Part shown: positions 39,336 to 47,823 of the stretch, piece after piece
Numbering within the stretch: the stretch's first letter is position 1
Layout: every line of letters starts with the position of its first letter
Source of the DNA: Mycobacterium shinjukuense
GTDB lineage: Bacteria > Actinomycetota > Actinomycetes > Mycobacteriales > Mycobacteriaceae
Assembly: GCF_010730055.1 (NCBI RefSeq)
Contig: NZ_AP022575.1
Location: 4,278,001 to 4,342,000, forward strand
Reading direction: 5' to 3'
DNA: 64,000 nt
Made by a program: the position numbers and the translations under genes
The notes under the pieces: generated by a model
Database searches by the model: none
What the model was told of the DNA's origin: nothing
What the model saw: only the letters and a program-made list of their open reading frames with translations

Positions 39336-40622
39336 GTGGCCGACCAGCTACCGGCGGCCGCGGCCGAGGCCGGGGATCTGCGGCGACGCCTCGGGGTCGG
39401 CGATGCGGTCGTGGTCGGGTTGGGCGCGATGATCGGTGCCGGGATTTTCGCGGCGCTCGCGCCGGCGGCCCGCGCGGCGGGGTCGGGGCTGCTCGTCGGG
39501 CTGGCGGTGGCCGCGGTGATCGCCTACTGCAATGCGACGTCCTCGGCGCGCCTGGCCGCCCGGTATCCGACCTCCGGCGGCTCATATGTGTATGGGCGCG
39601 AGCGGCTCGGCGAATTCTGGGGATATCTTGCGGGCTGGTGTTTCGTCGTCGGCAAGACCGCCTCGTGCGCGGCGATGGCGCTGACGGTGGGCGGCTACGC
39701 CTGGCCGGGCCACGCCCATGCCGTCGCGGTCGCCGCGGTGATCGCGTTGACCGCGGTCAACTACGGCGGCGTCCACAAGTCGGCCTGGCTCACCCGGATC
39801 ATCGTGGTCATCGTTCTCGCCGTGCTGGGCGCCGTGGTGGCGGCGGCCTTCGTGTCCGGGCATGCCGATGCGGCGCGACTGACGCTGGGCGGCGAGATCG
39901 GGATCGCCGGGGTGCTGCAGGCGGCGGGTTTGTTGTTCTTCGCCTTCGCTGGGTACGCGCGCATCGCGACCCTCGGCGAGGAGGTGCGCGACCCGGCGCG
40001 CACCATCCCGCGCGCGATCCCGCTGGCGTTGGCCATCACCCTGATCGTCTACGGCGCCGTGGCGGTCGCCGCGCTGGCCGTGCTGGGGCCGCACCTCCTT
40101 GCCCACGCCACGGCGCCGTTGTCCCAGGTGGTGACGGTCGCTGGCGTCCGCTGGCTGGAACCCGTGGTGCGGGCGGGCGCCGCGGTCGCCGCGCTCGGCT
40201 CGTTGCTGGCGATGATCTTGGGGGTGTCACGCACCGTGCTGGCGATGGCCCGTGACCGCCATCTGCCGCACCCGCTGGCTGCGGTGCACCCCCGCTTCGC
40301 GGTGCCCCATCGCGCCGAGGTCGCGCTCGGCCTGATCGTCGCCGTCGCAGCCGCCACCACCGACGTGCGCTCGGCGATCGGGTTCTCCTCCTTCGGGGTG
40401 CTGCTCTACTACGCGGTCGCCAACGCCGCCGCCTGGACGCTGACCCCCGCGGAAAACCGCCCGCCACGGGTCATCCCCCTGGTGGGGCTGCTTGGCTGTC
40501 TGGTCCTGGCCGCGACCCTGCCGATGTCGTCGGTGCTGTCCGGCGGGGCGGTGGTGGCCATCGGGGCGGCGATCTACGCGCTGCGTCGCGGGCTCACCCG
40601 CGCTCGACGCGGCGCTGGGTGA
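39336..40622 (+). CDS. APC-superfamily amino acid permease
   Basis: The 428-aa membrane protein has about 12 hydrophobic segments and the APC N-terminal signature GDAVVVGLGAMIGAGIFAALAPAA. Also seen are YPTSGGSYVYGRERLGEFWGYLAGW, FFAFAGYARIATLGEEVRDPARTIPRAIP, and ARDRHLPHPLAAVHPRFAVPHRA, a typical APC cytoplasmic loop. It should be a proton-coupled amino acid or amine transporter; the substrate is not predictable. The start is the GTG at 39336, with GAGAGGAG at 39323-39330. In M. tuberculosis the lipF gene stands between Rv3488 and Rv3486, so this position is variable between species. The end overlaps the convergent DoxX gene by 29 bp. Confidence 0.88.
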   Translation: MADQLPAAAAEAGDLRRRLGVGDAVVVGLGAMIGAGIFAALAPAARAAGSGLLVGLAVAAVIAYCNATSSARLAARYPTSGGSYVYGRERLGEFWGYLAGWCFVVGKTASCAAMALTVGGYAWPGHAHAVAVAAVIALTAVNYGGVHKSAWLTRIIVVIVLAVLGAVVAAAFVSGHADAARLTLGGEIGIAGVLQAAGLLFFAFAGYARIATLGEEVRDPARTIPRAIPLALAITLIVYGAVAVAALAVLGPHLLAHATAPLSQVVTVAGVRWLEPVVRAGAAVAALGSLLAMILGVSRTVLAMARDRHLPHPLAAVHPRFAVPHRAEVALGLIVAVAAATTDVRSAIGFSSFGVLLYYAVANAAAWTLTPAENRPPRVIPLVGLLGCLVLAATLPMSSVLSGGAVVAIGAAIYALRRGLTRARRGAG

Positions 40623-41088
40623 GTCGCGCATCCAGGGACCAACGGCCGGGGCCCATCCACAGCAGGAAGATCAATCCCAGCAGCATCGATAGGTCGGTCC
40701 GCGCGTCGTGGGCCATCCCCCAGAAGCCCTCCACCCCGAGAAATCCGCCGGGCTGCAGCTCTCGGAGCTTGGTCAGCACGATCGCGCCGAGGATGTCGAT
40801 GAGCAGCGGAACGGCCGCGAAGCGGGTCAACAACCCGAGCAGGACCAAGGTGCCGCAAACGATCTCGACCACCCCGTCGAGGTTGGCGAAGAACGCGGGG
40901 GCGGGGATTCCGATCCGTTCGAAGCGCCCCGGCCCCAGCCGATGCGGGTAGAGGAACTTCTGGATTCCCTCGCTGAGAAACACCAAGCCCACCAGCAGCC
41001 GAATGCAGATGATTGCGGGCGGCCCCTCGGCGTGCAGCAGTCGCCGCCATGCGCGTCGCGCTGAATCTGTCGCCGCCAACCCGAACAC
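40594..41088 (-). CDS. DoxX-family membrane protein (Rv3486-like)
   Basis: The 164-aa protein has four hydrophobic helices. The segments ICIRLLVGLVFLSEGIQKFLYP and GTLVLLGLLTRFAAVPLLIDILGAIVLTKL match the DoxX/DoxD family, with the conserved EGxxKF region. DoxX proteins take part in quinone-linked or redox membrane complexes in mycobacteria. The start is a GTG at 41088 (MFGLAATDSARRAW); no ATG lies before the first helix, and the frame stays open far upstream antisense to the hydratase gene. The C-terminus overlaps the end of the APC gene by 29 bp, convergent. Confidence 0.78.
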   Translation of the reverse strand: MFGLAATDSARRAWRRLLHAEGPPAIICIRLLVGLVFLSEGIQKFLYPHRLGPGRFERIGIPAPAFFANLDGVVEIVCGTLVLLGLLTRFAAVPLLIDILGAIVLTKLRELQPGGFLGVEGFWGMAHDARTDLSMLLGLIFLLWMGPGRWSLDARLTQRRVERG

Positions 41089-41211
41089 CGATATCGTTTT
41101 TCGATCGTTTCCGGGAGTGTACGGCAGGTGGCGCGCACCGCCGCGGGAGGTCCGTCCCATTGGCCCACTGGCCGTAGTCTGTGAACAGCCATGACAAGGT
41201 AGGTGGGCGGA

Positions 41212-42153
41212 ATGACGGAACAAGCCGGCAGGCAAGCCGGTTCTAAGGCGGACAGCGCTAGTCCGAAAGAGCTGGTGGAGTACGAGCCCCTCGACGAGGG
41301 GCGGATCGCGCGGATCTGGCTCAACCGGCCCGAGACCCACAACGCGCAGAACCGCACCCTGCTGGTCCAGCTCGATGAGGCATTTTGTCGCGCCGAGGCC
41401 GACGACACCGTTCGCGTGGTGATTCTGGCGGCGCGCGGCAAGAATTTCTCCGCCGGTCACGACCTGGGCTCGGATGCGGCGTTGTTGGAGCGCAAACCCG
41501 GGCCCGCGCAGCATCCGACCTTTCGTTCGCACGGCGGCACCCGGGGCGCGGGCATCGAGAAGACGTATCTGCAGGAGTGGCACTTCTTCTTCCAAAGCAC
41601 CTGCCGCTGGCGCGATCTGCGCAAGATCACCATCGCCCAGGTGCAGGGCAATGCGATCTCCGCGGGGCTGATGCTGATCTGGGCGTGCGACCTGATCGTC
41701 GCGGCCGACAATGCCAGGTTCAGCGACGTGGTCGCGGTACGCCTGGGTATGCCAGGTGTCGAATATTACGCGCACCCTTGGGAATTCGGTCCGCGTAAGG
41801 CCAAAGAGTTGCTGTTGACCGGCGATTCGCTGGACGCCGACGAGGCTTACCGGCTGGGCATGGTGTCCAAGGTGTTCCCGCTCGACGAGCTGGCGGACAA
41901 GACCTTGGAGTTTGCCCGCCGGATCGCCGAGCGGCCCACGATGGCCGCACTGCTGATCAAAGACTCGGTCAACGCCGCCTCGGACGCGATGGGATTCACC
42001 GAGGCGCTGCGGCACGCGTTTCACGTTCACGAGCTGGGACACGCGCATTGGGCCGCCCATAACGAGAACAGGTATCCGCTCGGCCTGCCGCCCGATGTCG
42101 AGGATTGGCGCACCCCCAAACCGGCGAAGGTGGCCCGCCGTGATACGCCGTAG
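41212..42153 (+). CDS. Enoyl-CoA hydratase/crotonase-family protein
   Basis: The 313-aa crotonase-fold protein has IWLNRPETHNAQNRTLLVQL, the first oxyanion segment GKNFSAGHDLGSD, and VQGNAISAGLMLIWACDLIVAA as the second. The insertion LERKPGPAQHPTFRSHGGTRG and the C-terminal segment VHELGHAHWAAHNENRYPLGLPP are longer than in EchA19. It should act on an acyl-CoA, but the substrate is unknown. The ATG at 41212 is preferred; a GTG at 41203 is in frame. It is divergent from the DoxX gene (123 bp) and is followed by a palindromic repeat and the SDR gene. It is absent from this position in M. tuberculosis as far as recalled. Confidence 0.85.
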   Translation: MTEQAGRQAGSKADSASPKELVEYEPLDEGRIARIWLNRPETHNAQNRTLLVQLDEAFCRAEADDTVRVVILAARGKNFSAGHDLGSDAALLERKPGPAQHPTFRSHGGTRGAGIEKTYLQEWHFFFQSTCRWRDLRKITIAQVQGNAISAGLMLIWACDLIVAADNARFSDVVAVRLGMPGVEYYAHPWEFGPRKAKELLLTGDSLDADEAYRLGMVSKVFPLDELADKTLEFARRIAERPTMAALLIKDSVNAASDAMGFTEALRHAFHVHELGHAHWAAHNENRYPLGLPPDVEDWRTPKPAKVARRDTP

Positions 42154-42174
42154 CGCAAACAGCCAACAGCAAAC

Positions 42175-42235
42175 GTCGAACGTGAACTCAGGGCGGAAAA
42201 TCGGCCGAAATCGCGCCGTGATTTCACGTTCGGCG
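42175..42235. repeat. Degenerate dyad repeat, copy 3
   Basis: The sequence around CGAACGTGAACTCAGGGCGG at 42177-42196 pairs with the right arm up to CACGTTCGGCG at 42225-42235. There are several mismatches (for example CTCAGG against the complement of CCGTGATT), and a loop near 42202-42206. It is clearly related to the repeats at 2059-2120 and 2981-3042, sharing the outer GAACGTGAA box. It follows the hydratase gene and precedes the SDR gene, both on the plus strand, so it may act as an inter-gene terminator. Confidence 0.65.
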
Positions 42236-42261
42236 TTCGGCGCACGTTAAGAGGGGCTCAC

Positions 42262-43095
42262 ATGCAGCTTTCTTTCCAAGGGCGGACGTATCTGGTCACC
42301 GGCGGCGGCAGCGGGATCGGCAAGGGGGTGGCGGCCGGCCTGGTCGCAGCGGGGGCAGCGGTCATGATCGTCGGACGCAACGCCGACAAACTGGCGGCAG
42401 CGGTCAAAGAACTCGAAGCTGTCAAGGGCCACGGCGGCGCGATTCGCTACCAGCCCGCCGACATCACCGATGAGGACCAGACCCTGCGTGCGGTGGACGC
42501 CGTCACGGCGTGGCACGGCCGGCTACACGGGGTGGTGCACTCCGCGGGCGGCTCGGAGACCATCGGACCCGTCACCCAGCTCAACTCGGCGGCCTGGCGG
42601 CGCACGGTCGACCTCAACGTCAACGGCACCATGTACGTGCTCAAGCACTCCGCCCGGGAGTTGGTGCGCGGTGGCGGTGGGTCGTTCGTCGGGATCTCGT
42701 CGATCGCGGCCAGCAACACCCATCGCTGGTTCGGCGCCTACGGGGTCACCAAGGCCGCCGTTGACCACCTGATGAAGCTGGCCGCCGACGAACTCGGCCC
42801 GTCGTGGGTGCGGGTCAACAGCATCCGTCCGGGCCTGATCCGCACCGAATTGGTCGCTGCGGTGACCGAATCGCCGGAGCTGAGCGCGGACTACCGACTC
42901 TGCACGCCATTGCCGCGGGTGGGTGAGGTCGAGGACGTCGCCAACCTGGCTATGTTCTTGCTCAGCGACGCCGCCGGTTGGATCACCGGACAGGTCATCA
43001 ACGTCGACGGTGGCCACATCTTGCGGCGCGGCCCTGACTTCTCCGCGATGCTGGAACCGGCGTTCGGAGCCGACGGGCTGCGCGGCGTGGTCTGA
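42262..43095 (+). CDS. Short-chain dehydrogenase/reductase (Rv3485c-like)
   Basis: The 277-aa SDR has the N-terminal motif YLVTGGGSGIGKGVAAGL, HSAGGSETIG (NAG-like), and a catalytic S-Y-K arrangement in GISSIAASNTHRWFGAYGVTKAA. The C-terminal part has SIRPGLIRTELV and AGWITGQVINVDGGHIL, typical of the 2,4-dienoyl-CoA reductase/3-ketoacyl reductase-type SDRs. It corresponds to M. tuberculosis Rv3485c by place. The substrate is unknown, possibly an acyl-CoA given the neighbouring crotonase (inference). The ATG at 42262 has GAGGGG about 8 nt upstream. Confidence 0.85.
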   Translation: MQLSFQGRTYLVTGGGSGIGKGVAAGLVAAGAAVMIVGRNADKLAAAVKELEAVKGHGGAIRYQPADITDEDQTLRAVDAVTAWHGRLHGVVHSAGGSETIGPVTQLNSAAWRRTVDLNVNGTMYVLKHSARELVRGGGGSFVGISSIAASNTHRWFGAYGVTKAAVDHLMKLAADELGPSWVRVNSIRPGLIRTELVAAVTESPELSADYRLCTPLPRVGEVEDVANLAMFLLSDAAGWITGQVINVDGGHILRRGPDFSAMLEPAFGADGLRGVV

Positions 43096-43144
43096 AGCCT
43101 CCCCGCGGACAGCAACGACCGTGAACACGGCCTCCCGTCCCGAC

Positions 43145-43171
43145 GTACAAATTATTGTCCTTCTGTTGTAC
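43145..43171. promoter_or_regulatory. Inverted repeat upstream of the vapBC-like genes
   Basis: GTACAA at 43145-43150 and TTGTAC at 43166-43171 form a dyad with a 15-bp spacer in the most AT-rich stretch nearby. It ends 9 bp before the antitoxin ATG. VapB-type antitoxins usually bind such dyads to repress their own operon. Confidence 0.5.
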
Positions 43172-43180
43172 ATTTTTCTC

Positions 43181-43444
43181 ATGGAGGTGGCGGTGAGTGT
43201 GTTGCGGGCCGAGCTTGCGACCTGGATCGAGCGGGTCCGTGCCGGCGATGAGGTCATCGTCACCGACCGGGGAACACCGGTAGTTCGGTTGGTGGCCGTG
43301 GACAGCGCGCCACTGCTAGAGCAGCTGACCCGGCAGGGTGTGGTGAGTCGACCGCGCTCGGCGGTTCGGCCCACGGCTCGAGGGGCACCACGGGTGCGTG
43401 CTCGCGGGTCGGTCTCTGAGCTGGTGAGTGAACAACGCCGCTGA
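43181..43444 (+). CDS. Phd/VapB-type antitoxin
   Basis: The 87-aa protein has the Phd/YefM-like N-terminus MEVAVSVLRAELATWIERVRAGDEVIVTDRGTPVVRLVAV (read from 43181), the DNA-binding dimer of VapB-family antitoxins. The Arg-rich C-terminal tail (RPRSAVRPTARGAPRVRARGS) would wrap the toxin active site. The ATG at 43181 is chosen; an in-frame GTG at 43193 has GGAGG 6 nt upstream and is equally possible. The toxin gene follows and overlaps. No close named M. tuberculosis VapB was recognised, so it is left unnamed. Confidence 0.82.
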   Translation: MEVAVSVLRAELATWIERVRAGDEVIVTDRGTPVVRLVAVDSAPLLEQLTRQGVVSRPRSAVRPTARGAPRVRARGSVSELVSEQRR

Positions 43445-43898
43445 CCCTGTGCCGATCGTTTACTTCGACAGCAGCGCGTTCGTCAAACTCCTGGTCGAGG
43501 AGGATGACAGCGACATCGCCGCGGCGCTATGGGATGGCTGCGACGCCGCGGTCTCGTCTCGCTTGGCGTACCCGGAGGTGCGTGCGGCGCTGGCGGCTGC
43601 CGGCCGTGCCCGGCGCATGGGCGCTGACGAGCAACGCCTCGCCCTGGCCATGTGGGAAGAGTACTGGGCAGCCACCCGGGCGGTAGAGCTGACCCGGGAT
43701 GTCGCCCACCGCGCCGGGCATTTAGCCACAGCGCATGCGCTGGGTGGCGCCGATGCGGTCCACCTTGCCAGCGTCCTTGCAATCGGGGTCGACGGCACCG
43801 TGTTCGCCGTGTGGGACCAGCGGCTCCGCACCGCAGCGCAAGAGGCCGCTGTGGAAGTGGTGCCGAGGCGGCCACGTCAGCCAACAGACGCACCGTGA
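43428..43898 (+). CDS. PIN-domain ribonuclease toxin (VapC family)
   Basis: The 156-aa protein is a VapC-type PIN-domain toxin. Four conserved acids are visible: D in VYFDSSAFVKLL, E in RLAYPEVRAAL, D in LGGADAVHLASVL and D in FAVWDQRLRTAA. These coordinate Mg and cleave RNA. The start is a GTG at 43428 overlapping the antitoxin by 17 nt; a second GTG at 43449 would begin right at the PIN core, and neither has a clear ribosome site. The toxin and antitoxin form a standard two-gene module, not in the M. tuberculosis map at this place as far as recalled, suggesting gain or loss between species. Confidence 0.85.
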   Translation: MNNAADPVPIVYFDSSAFVKLLVEEDDSDIAAALWDGCDAAVSSRLAYPEVRAALAAAGRARRMGADEQRLALAMWEEYWAATRAVELTRDVAHRAGHLATAHALGGADAVHLASVLAIGVDGTVFAVWDQRLRTAAQEAAVEVVPRRPRQPTDAP

Positions 43899-43999
43899 TG
43901 CGCGTGCGGCCCACCAACGGATGCACCAATGGGCGGCAAGGCATAGAAGTTGTCGCCGTAACGCACTACCTTGGTAGCACCCCGTGGAAGGAATGAGCG

Positions 44000-44404
44000 A
44001 TGCTGATCGGGGCGTCGGCCGTAGCCGTGATCGCCATCACCGCGCTGCTGGTCGGTGTCATCACCGACCGGGCGTTCGTGATCTACCTCTCGATCGGAAC
44101 GTGCGTCGTCGGGCTGCTGCTGATGGTCGCCGACGCCTGGGCCCGACGGCGCCCCGGCCCGGACGGGCCGGCCCGGCCGGCGGTCACTGGCCAGGCGGGG
44201 GTTCACCATCCCCATGCGGTCGAGTTTTTCGACGATGACAGCCTGGTCGACCGCGAACTGGTGCGAGACGAGCGGGTGCTGCATTCCGACACCGGCCCCG
44301 GGGAACCCGACCGGTCCAGGGAAGAGGCGCTCGAGACGATCCTGTATGACCATTACCCGGGGGCCAAGCGCCGGCGGAAAACGCTGCCGCGGGCCAACCC
44401 ATGA
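44000..44404 (+). CDS. Small two-helix membrane protein, function unknown
   Basis: The 134-aa protein starts MLIGASAVAVIAITALLVGVITDRAFVIYLSIGTCVVGLLLMVADAW, two transmembrane helices joined by a short loop. A charged C-terminal region of about 85 residues follows, with acidic blocks (EFFDDDSLVDRELVRDE) and an Arg/Lys-rich end (YPGAKRRRKTLPRANP). The ATG at 44000 is preceded by GGAAGGAA. The gene is convergent with cpsA, with a 45-bp gap. Proteins with this topology are common in mycobacterial cell-envelope loci, but no function is assigned. Confidence 0.75.
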   Translation: MLIGASAVAVIAITALLVGVITDRAFVIYLSIGTCVVGLLLMVADAWARRRPGPDGPARPAVTGQAGVHHPHAVEFFDDDSLVDRELVRDERVLHSDTGPGEPDRSREEALETILYDHYPGAKRRRKTLPRANP

Positions 44405-44449
44405 CCGCTGACGCCGGCGCTCGGCCAGGCCAACGGCTAGGTCAACGTA

Positions 44450-46000
44450 CTAATTCACGCAGGGAACGCCGCCGCCGTCGATGGGCTTGCCCTGATCAGG
44501 CGTCGGGTAGGTCGTGCTGGTGCCGCCGCCGTTGTACAGCGGATAGGTGGACGTTGTCGTGGTCGCGGTCGGTTGGGTCTCGTCGGGCGTGGGCAGCGAG
44601 AAGTTGGTGTCGACGGTGACGCGGATGTGCCCGGGCGCGATGCTCGGATCCGGTCGGCCGGGGGCGTCGAGGCCAAGCAGGGTCGCCGCGTTGCGGGCGT
44701 CGGTCTCCGCGCCGGCACCGTAGGCGATCGTGGTGTCGGTCGGATCGCCGTATGCGTGGTCGCGGACCTCACCCGCGGTGTAGCCCTGCTTTCGCAGCGC
44801 GTTGGACACCCGGGTGGCCATACCACTGATGCTCCCGGTGTTGATCACGTCGACGACGGTGGCGGGGTTGGGCTTGGTGGCGGTGCTGGTCGGGGTCGCC
44901 GGCGGGGCCGTGCCGAGGGCCGCGGCTATCTCGGCCTTGATCGCGGCCGCGTCGATGATGTTGACGTCCTGGCCGTCGATGTTGTCGTAGCGCACCACTG
45001 GCAGCGTGCGAAACTCGACCCGGTTTTCTGCCGGGCCGCCCGCCAAGCCGCCCATCCGGCGGAACAGGTCCTCGTCCCACCCGGCCGACAACACGACGTC
45101 CTTGCGGGCCACGGCCATCAGGCTGTCCAGTCGGTCCAGATTGGTGAAGGTGCCCGAGGCCTGCAGTTCCCGCATGACCGACGCCAGGAACGCCTGCTGC
45201 CGGTGAGTTCGGTCCAGGTCCCCGTTGTCCAGGCCATGGCGTTGCCGGACGAACGCCAGCGCTTGCGACGCGTTCAACCGCTGGCGCCCGGCCGGGAAGT
45301 CGGCACCGGAGTAGGAGTCGTAGACGGCGTGGTTCAAGCACACCTCGACGCCGCCCAGGGTCTGGGCCAAGTCGTAGAACCCGGCCAGGTTGATCTCGGC
45401 GAAGTAGTCGATCGGAAGGCCGGTGAGGCTGCGCACCGCGCGCAGCGTCGCGGCCCGTCCGGCCTCGCGGCCCCGGGTCTCCAGTTCTCTTTGGGAGCTC
45501 ACACCCTGATCGGCGAGCTGCTGCGCGACGTACTGCTTGGTGAGCCCGTACGCCTCTTTGATCTTGATGTGGGTGTATCCGGGAACGCCGTTGAAGGGCA
45601 CCCAATCGTCGCGAGGAATCGAGAAGGCGACGACTCTGCCGTCGGCGCCGACGTGCACCAGGATCAGGGTGTTGGTGTTGTACCCACCCTGGTCGGAATC
45701 GCCGGCATGCAGCTGGTTCAGGATCGACTGGGGCAGGTCGTTGCCTTCTTGGTCTTTGCGCGAGTCCAGCCCGATCAGCAGGATGTTCATGGTGTTGCCG
45801 GTGGATCGCGGATCCTGCGCGGTCAGCGCCTGCGAAATGGTGAGGCCGCCCAGGGCACCGTGGGCCACCCAGTACCCCGTTCCGGTCCCCAGCAGCGCCA
45901 CCGCCGATACCAGTGACATCAAGCTGCGCGCCAGCCGCCTGCGGAACCGAGATGGCTGACGGACGGCACGATGACGAGGGGTGCCCGCCGCGCGCGCCAT
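44450..46000 (-). CDS. cpsA: LytR-CpsA-Psr ligase CpsA
   Basis: The 516-aa protein matches M. tuberculosis CpsA (Rv3484). It has an Arg-rich cytoplasmic N-terminus, a transmembrane helix (LMSLVSAVALLGTGTGYWVA), an LCP domain and a C-terminal LytR_C domain. LCP features are MNILLIGLDSRKD, NTNTLILVHVGADG, VAFSIPRDDWV, and ALAFVRQRHGLDNGDLDRTHRQQAFL, with the Arg residues that bind the pyrophosphate of a lipid-linked glycan. LCP enzymes attach arabinogalactan to peptidoglycan; CpsA is also implicated in virulence. The start is the ATG at 46000; an upstream frame to 46141 was rejected as non-conserved. It diverges from the LppP/LprE-type gene with 243 bp between. Confidence 0.92.
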   Translation of the reverse strand: MARAAGTPRHRAVRQPSRFRRRLARSLMSLVSAVALLGTGTGYWVAHGALGGLTISQALTAQDPRSTGNTMNILLIGLDSRKDQEGNDLPQSILNQLHAGDSDQGGYNTNTLILVHVGADGRVVAFSIPRDDWVPFNGVPGYTHIKIKEAYGLTKQYVAQQLADQGVSSQRELETRGREAGRAATLRAVRSLTGLPIDYFAEINLAGFYDLAQTLGGVEVCLNHAVYDSYSGADFPAGRQRLNASQALAFVRQRHGLDNGDLDRTHRQQAFLASVMRELQASGTFTNLDRLDSLMAVARKDVVLSAGWDEDLFRRMGGLAGGPAENRVEFRTLPVVRYDNIDGQDVNIIDAAAIKAEIAAALGTAPPATPTSTATKPNPATVVDVINTGSISGMATRVSNALRKQGYTAGEVRDHAYGDPTDTTIAYGAGAETDARNAATLLGLDAPGRPDPSIAPGHIRVTVDTNFSLPTPDETQPTATTTTSTYPLYNGGGTSTTYPTPDQGKPIDGGGVPCVN

Positions 46001-46243
46001 CACAAGCCCCGACCCAGCACCACCGAACCAGCCGGCACCCGGCCAGCGGTTTGCGGTGATGTCGCTTGCTGCATGACGTCTAGTATGAGGTAGCTTGCTG
46101 TGGACCCAACACCCCAGAACGCCCGATGTGGGCAGGCTCACCGTCGGTGTCGGCCCAGCGGCGGCGTCGGCGTGTTTCGGCTACCAGCACGTTCTGGCTA
46201 CAATTCGCCACGTTCGCGGGGGCTATCGGGATGGGGAGGCACA

Positions 46244-46915
46244 GTGTCGCACGAGGTGGATCCCGGCTGGCCTCCGCCGGCCGGTGAGCCGTCCGACGAT
46301 GTCGACACCACCCCGCCGACGGCCGAAAGCCCGTCCGGCCGCACCCTCTGGCTGCTGGCCGTGCTGGTGACGCTGGTGTGCATCGTGGCGATCGTCACGT
46401 TCGTCGGCAACAACCGGCGCCCGGGTGCGAACCACGCGCCGGTGACGACGGCGTCGTCCCCGCCGACCTCGGCGGCCCCGGCTTCCACCGCCACCGGCCC
46501 GGGCCCGTGCGGACCCGACGAAGCGACCGCGATCGCGGCGGCCCTGGCCAAGCTCCCGCCCGACAGCAAGACCGGTAAGCCGTGGAACAGCACGCCGGAG
46601 TCGAGTAACTACAATCCGTGCGCTGAGTTGTCCGCGGTGGTGCTGACGGTGCAGGACGCCACGCGCAGTTCGCCCGACCAGGCGCTGATGTTTCACCGCG
46701 GGACGTTCGTGGGGACCGCGACGCCCAAGGCGTACCCCTTCACCCATGTGGAGGGGCCGGCCTCCACCAACAACATTGTGGTGTTGACCTACCGGACGCG
46801 GCAGAGCTGTGACGCCTGCGAGGACGGCATCCTGACGACCGTCGGGTTTCGGTGGGAGGGCGACCGTGTGCAGATGCTCGATCGGCCGCCGGAGCTTGTG
46901 GATTCGCCGCCGTAG
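46244..46915 (+). CDS. LppP/LprE-family membrane protein (Rv3483c-like)
   Basis: The 223-aa protein has a polar N-terminus, a single membrane helix (RTLWLLAVLVTLVCIVAIVTFVG, residues about 32-54), a Thr/Ser/Pro/Ala-rich linker and an extracellular domain. That domain carries CGPDEATAIAAALAKLPP and NYNPCAELSAVVLTVQDATRSSPDQALMFHRG, which fit the LppP/LprE family (PF14041 type). In this copy the lipid-type signal is replaced by a membrane anchor. The start is the GTG at 46244 with GGGGAGG about 5 nt upstream. The next gene starts 53 bp downstream and may be co-transcribed. The function is unknown beyond a cell-envelope location. Confidence 0.85.
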   Translation: MSHEVDPGWPPPAGEPSDDVDTTPPTAESPSGRTLWLLAVLVTLVCIVAIVTFVGNNRRPGANHAPVTTASSPPTSAAPASTATGPGPCGPDEATAIAAALAKLPPDSKTGKPWNSTPESSNYNPCAELSAVVLTVQDATRSSPDQALMFHRGTFVGTATPKAYPFTHVEGPASTNNIVVLTYRTRQSCDACEDGILTTVGFRWEGDRVQMLDRPPELVDSPP

Positions 46916-46968
46916 CCTGGGTTGTCGAACCGTATGACCTTGTCCCCGATGCTGAATGGAGCGTAACG

Positions 46969-47712
46969 GTGCCGACTTCGCCGCCGGCGGGATGGTATGT
47001 CGATCCCGGCGGTTCTGGGGGACAACGCTATTGGGATGGCGAGCGCTGGACCACGCATTGCCGGCCGGGCCGTTCGGCGCCGCGATCGCCGTGGTCGGCC
47101 ATCGCCGATGGCGCGCGTCGGCGCTGGTCGGCAATGCCGGTGGGGCTGCGGTTGACGCTGCTCATCGCGGTGCTGTTGACCCTGGCCGCGGTGGGGTTCG
47201 CTGCCTGGACACCGTCGCCGCACGACGATTGGGCGCGGTTGCCGAAGCAGCTCGGCTGCCGGACCCAGGACGGGCCAAGGCCGCCGGGTGGCATCACCGT
47301 GGCCGCCGTCGAGGTCAACCATCCTCGAAGCAGCGTGCTGGAGCTGGTGATTCGTTTCGCCCAACCGTTGCCGCAGTCGCCGACGGGTTCGCACACGTCG
47401 GGGTTCGTCGGCTATGTCCTGACCTACAGCGTCGCCAACAACGGCAAGAAGTTCGTCGAACTCGGGCCGGAAGACGACACCGATGACCTTTCCATCACCA
47501 GCGCGCCGGGGGCGAGCGGCGGTGAAGCATCGATGCGGCCCGACCGCGACACCAATGCCCGCAGGACCGCCCCGGACACCATCCAGGTCTATCTCGACCT
47601 GAAGCGGCTGGGGATCGACAATCAAGAGGTGGTGCCCGAACTCACCGTCGAGTCCCGGTTCAACACGCCCTCGATCACCACGGTGCAGTTCGCGACGCAG
47701 GTCTGCCGCTAG
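46969..47712 (+). CDS. DUF2510-containing membrane protein (Rv3482c-like)
   Basis: The 247-aa protein starts with a DUF2510 motif (PPAGWYVDPGGSGGQRYWDGERWTTH, residues about 6-31), followed by a single transmembrane helix (GLRLTLLIAVLLTLAAVGFAAW) and an exported domain of about 140 residues. The exported part has two cysteines, near GCRTQDG and TQVCR at the very end. The start is the GTG at 46969 with GGAG 7 nt upstream; longer in-frame extension inside the previous gene was rejected. It corresponds to M. tuberculosis Rv3482c by order. DUF2510 proteins are common in actinobacterial membranes, but their role is unclear. Confidence 0.83.
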   Translation: MPTSPPAGWYVDPGGSGGQRYWDGERWTTHCRPGRSAPRSPWSAIADGARRRWSAMPVGLRLTLLIAVLLTLAAVGFAAWTPSPHDDWARLPKQLGCRTQDGPRPPGGITVAAVEVNHPRSSVLELVIRFAQPLPQSPTGSHTSGFVGYVLTYSVANNGKKFVELGPEDDTDDLSITSAPGASGGEASMRPDRDTNARRTAPDTIQVYLDLKRLGIDNQEVVPELTVESRFNTPSITTVQFATQVCR

Positions 47713-47823
47713 CCCTGTGGGCAATGCCGGCGCGTCCGAGACATCGGCGGCCATACACCGCCGACGCCACGTCAGCCAGGCGATGGTCCCTTACCGCCGG
47801 GCGCTGGGGCTTGCTCCGCCGAG

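Noticed and set aside
46001..46141. Longer cpsA start upstream of 46000
   Set aside because: The extra 47 residues are not membrane- or LCP-like and would overlap the promoter gap to the divergent gene.
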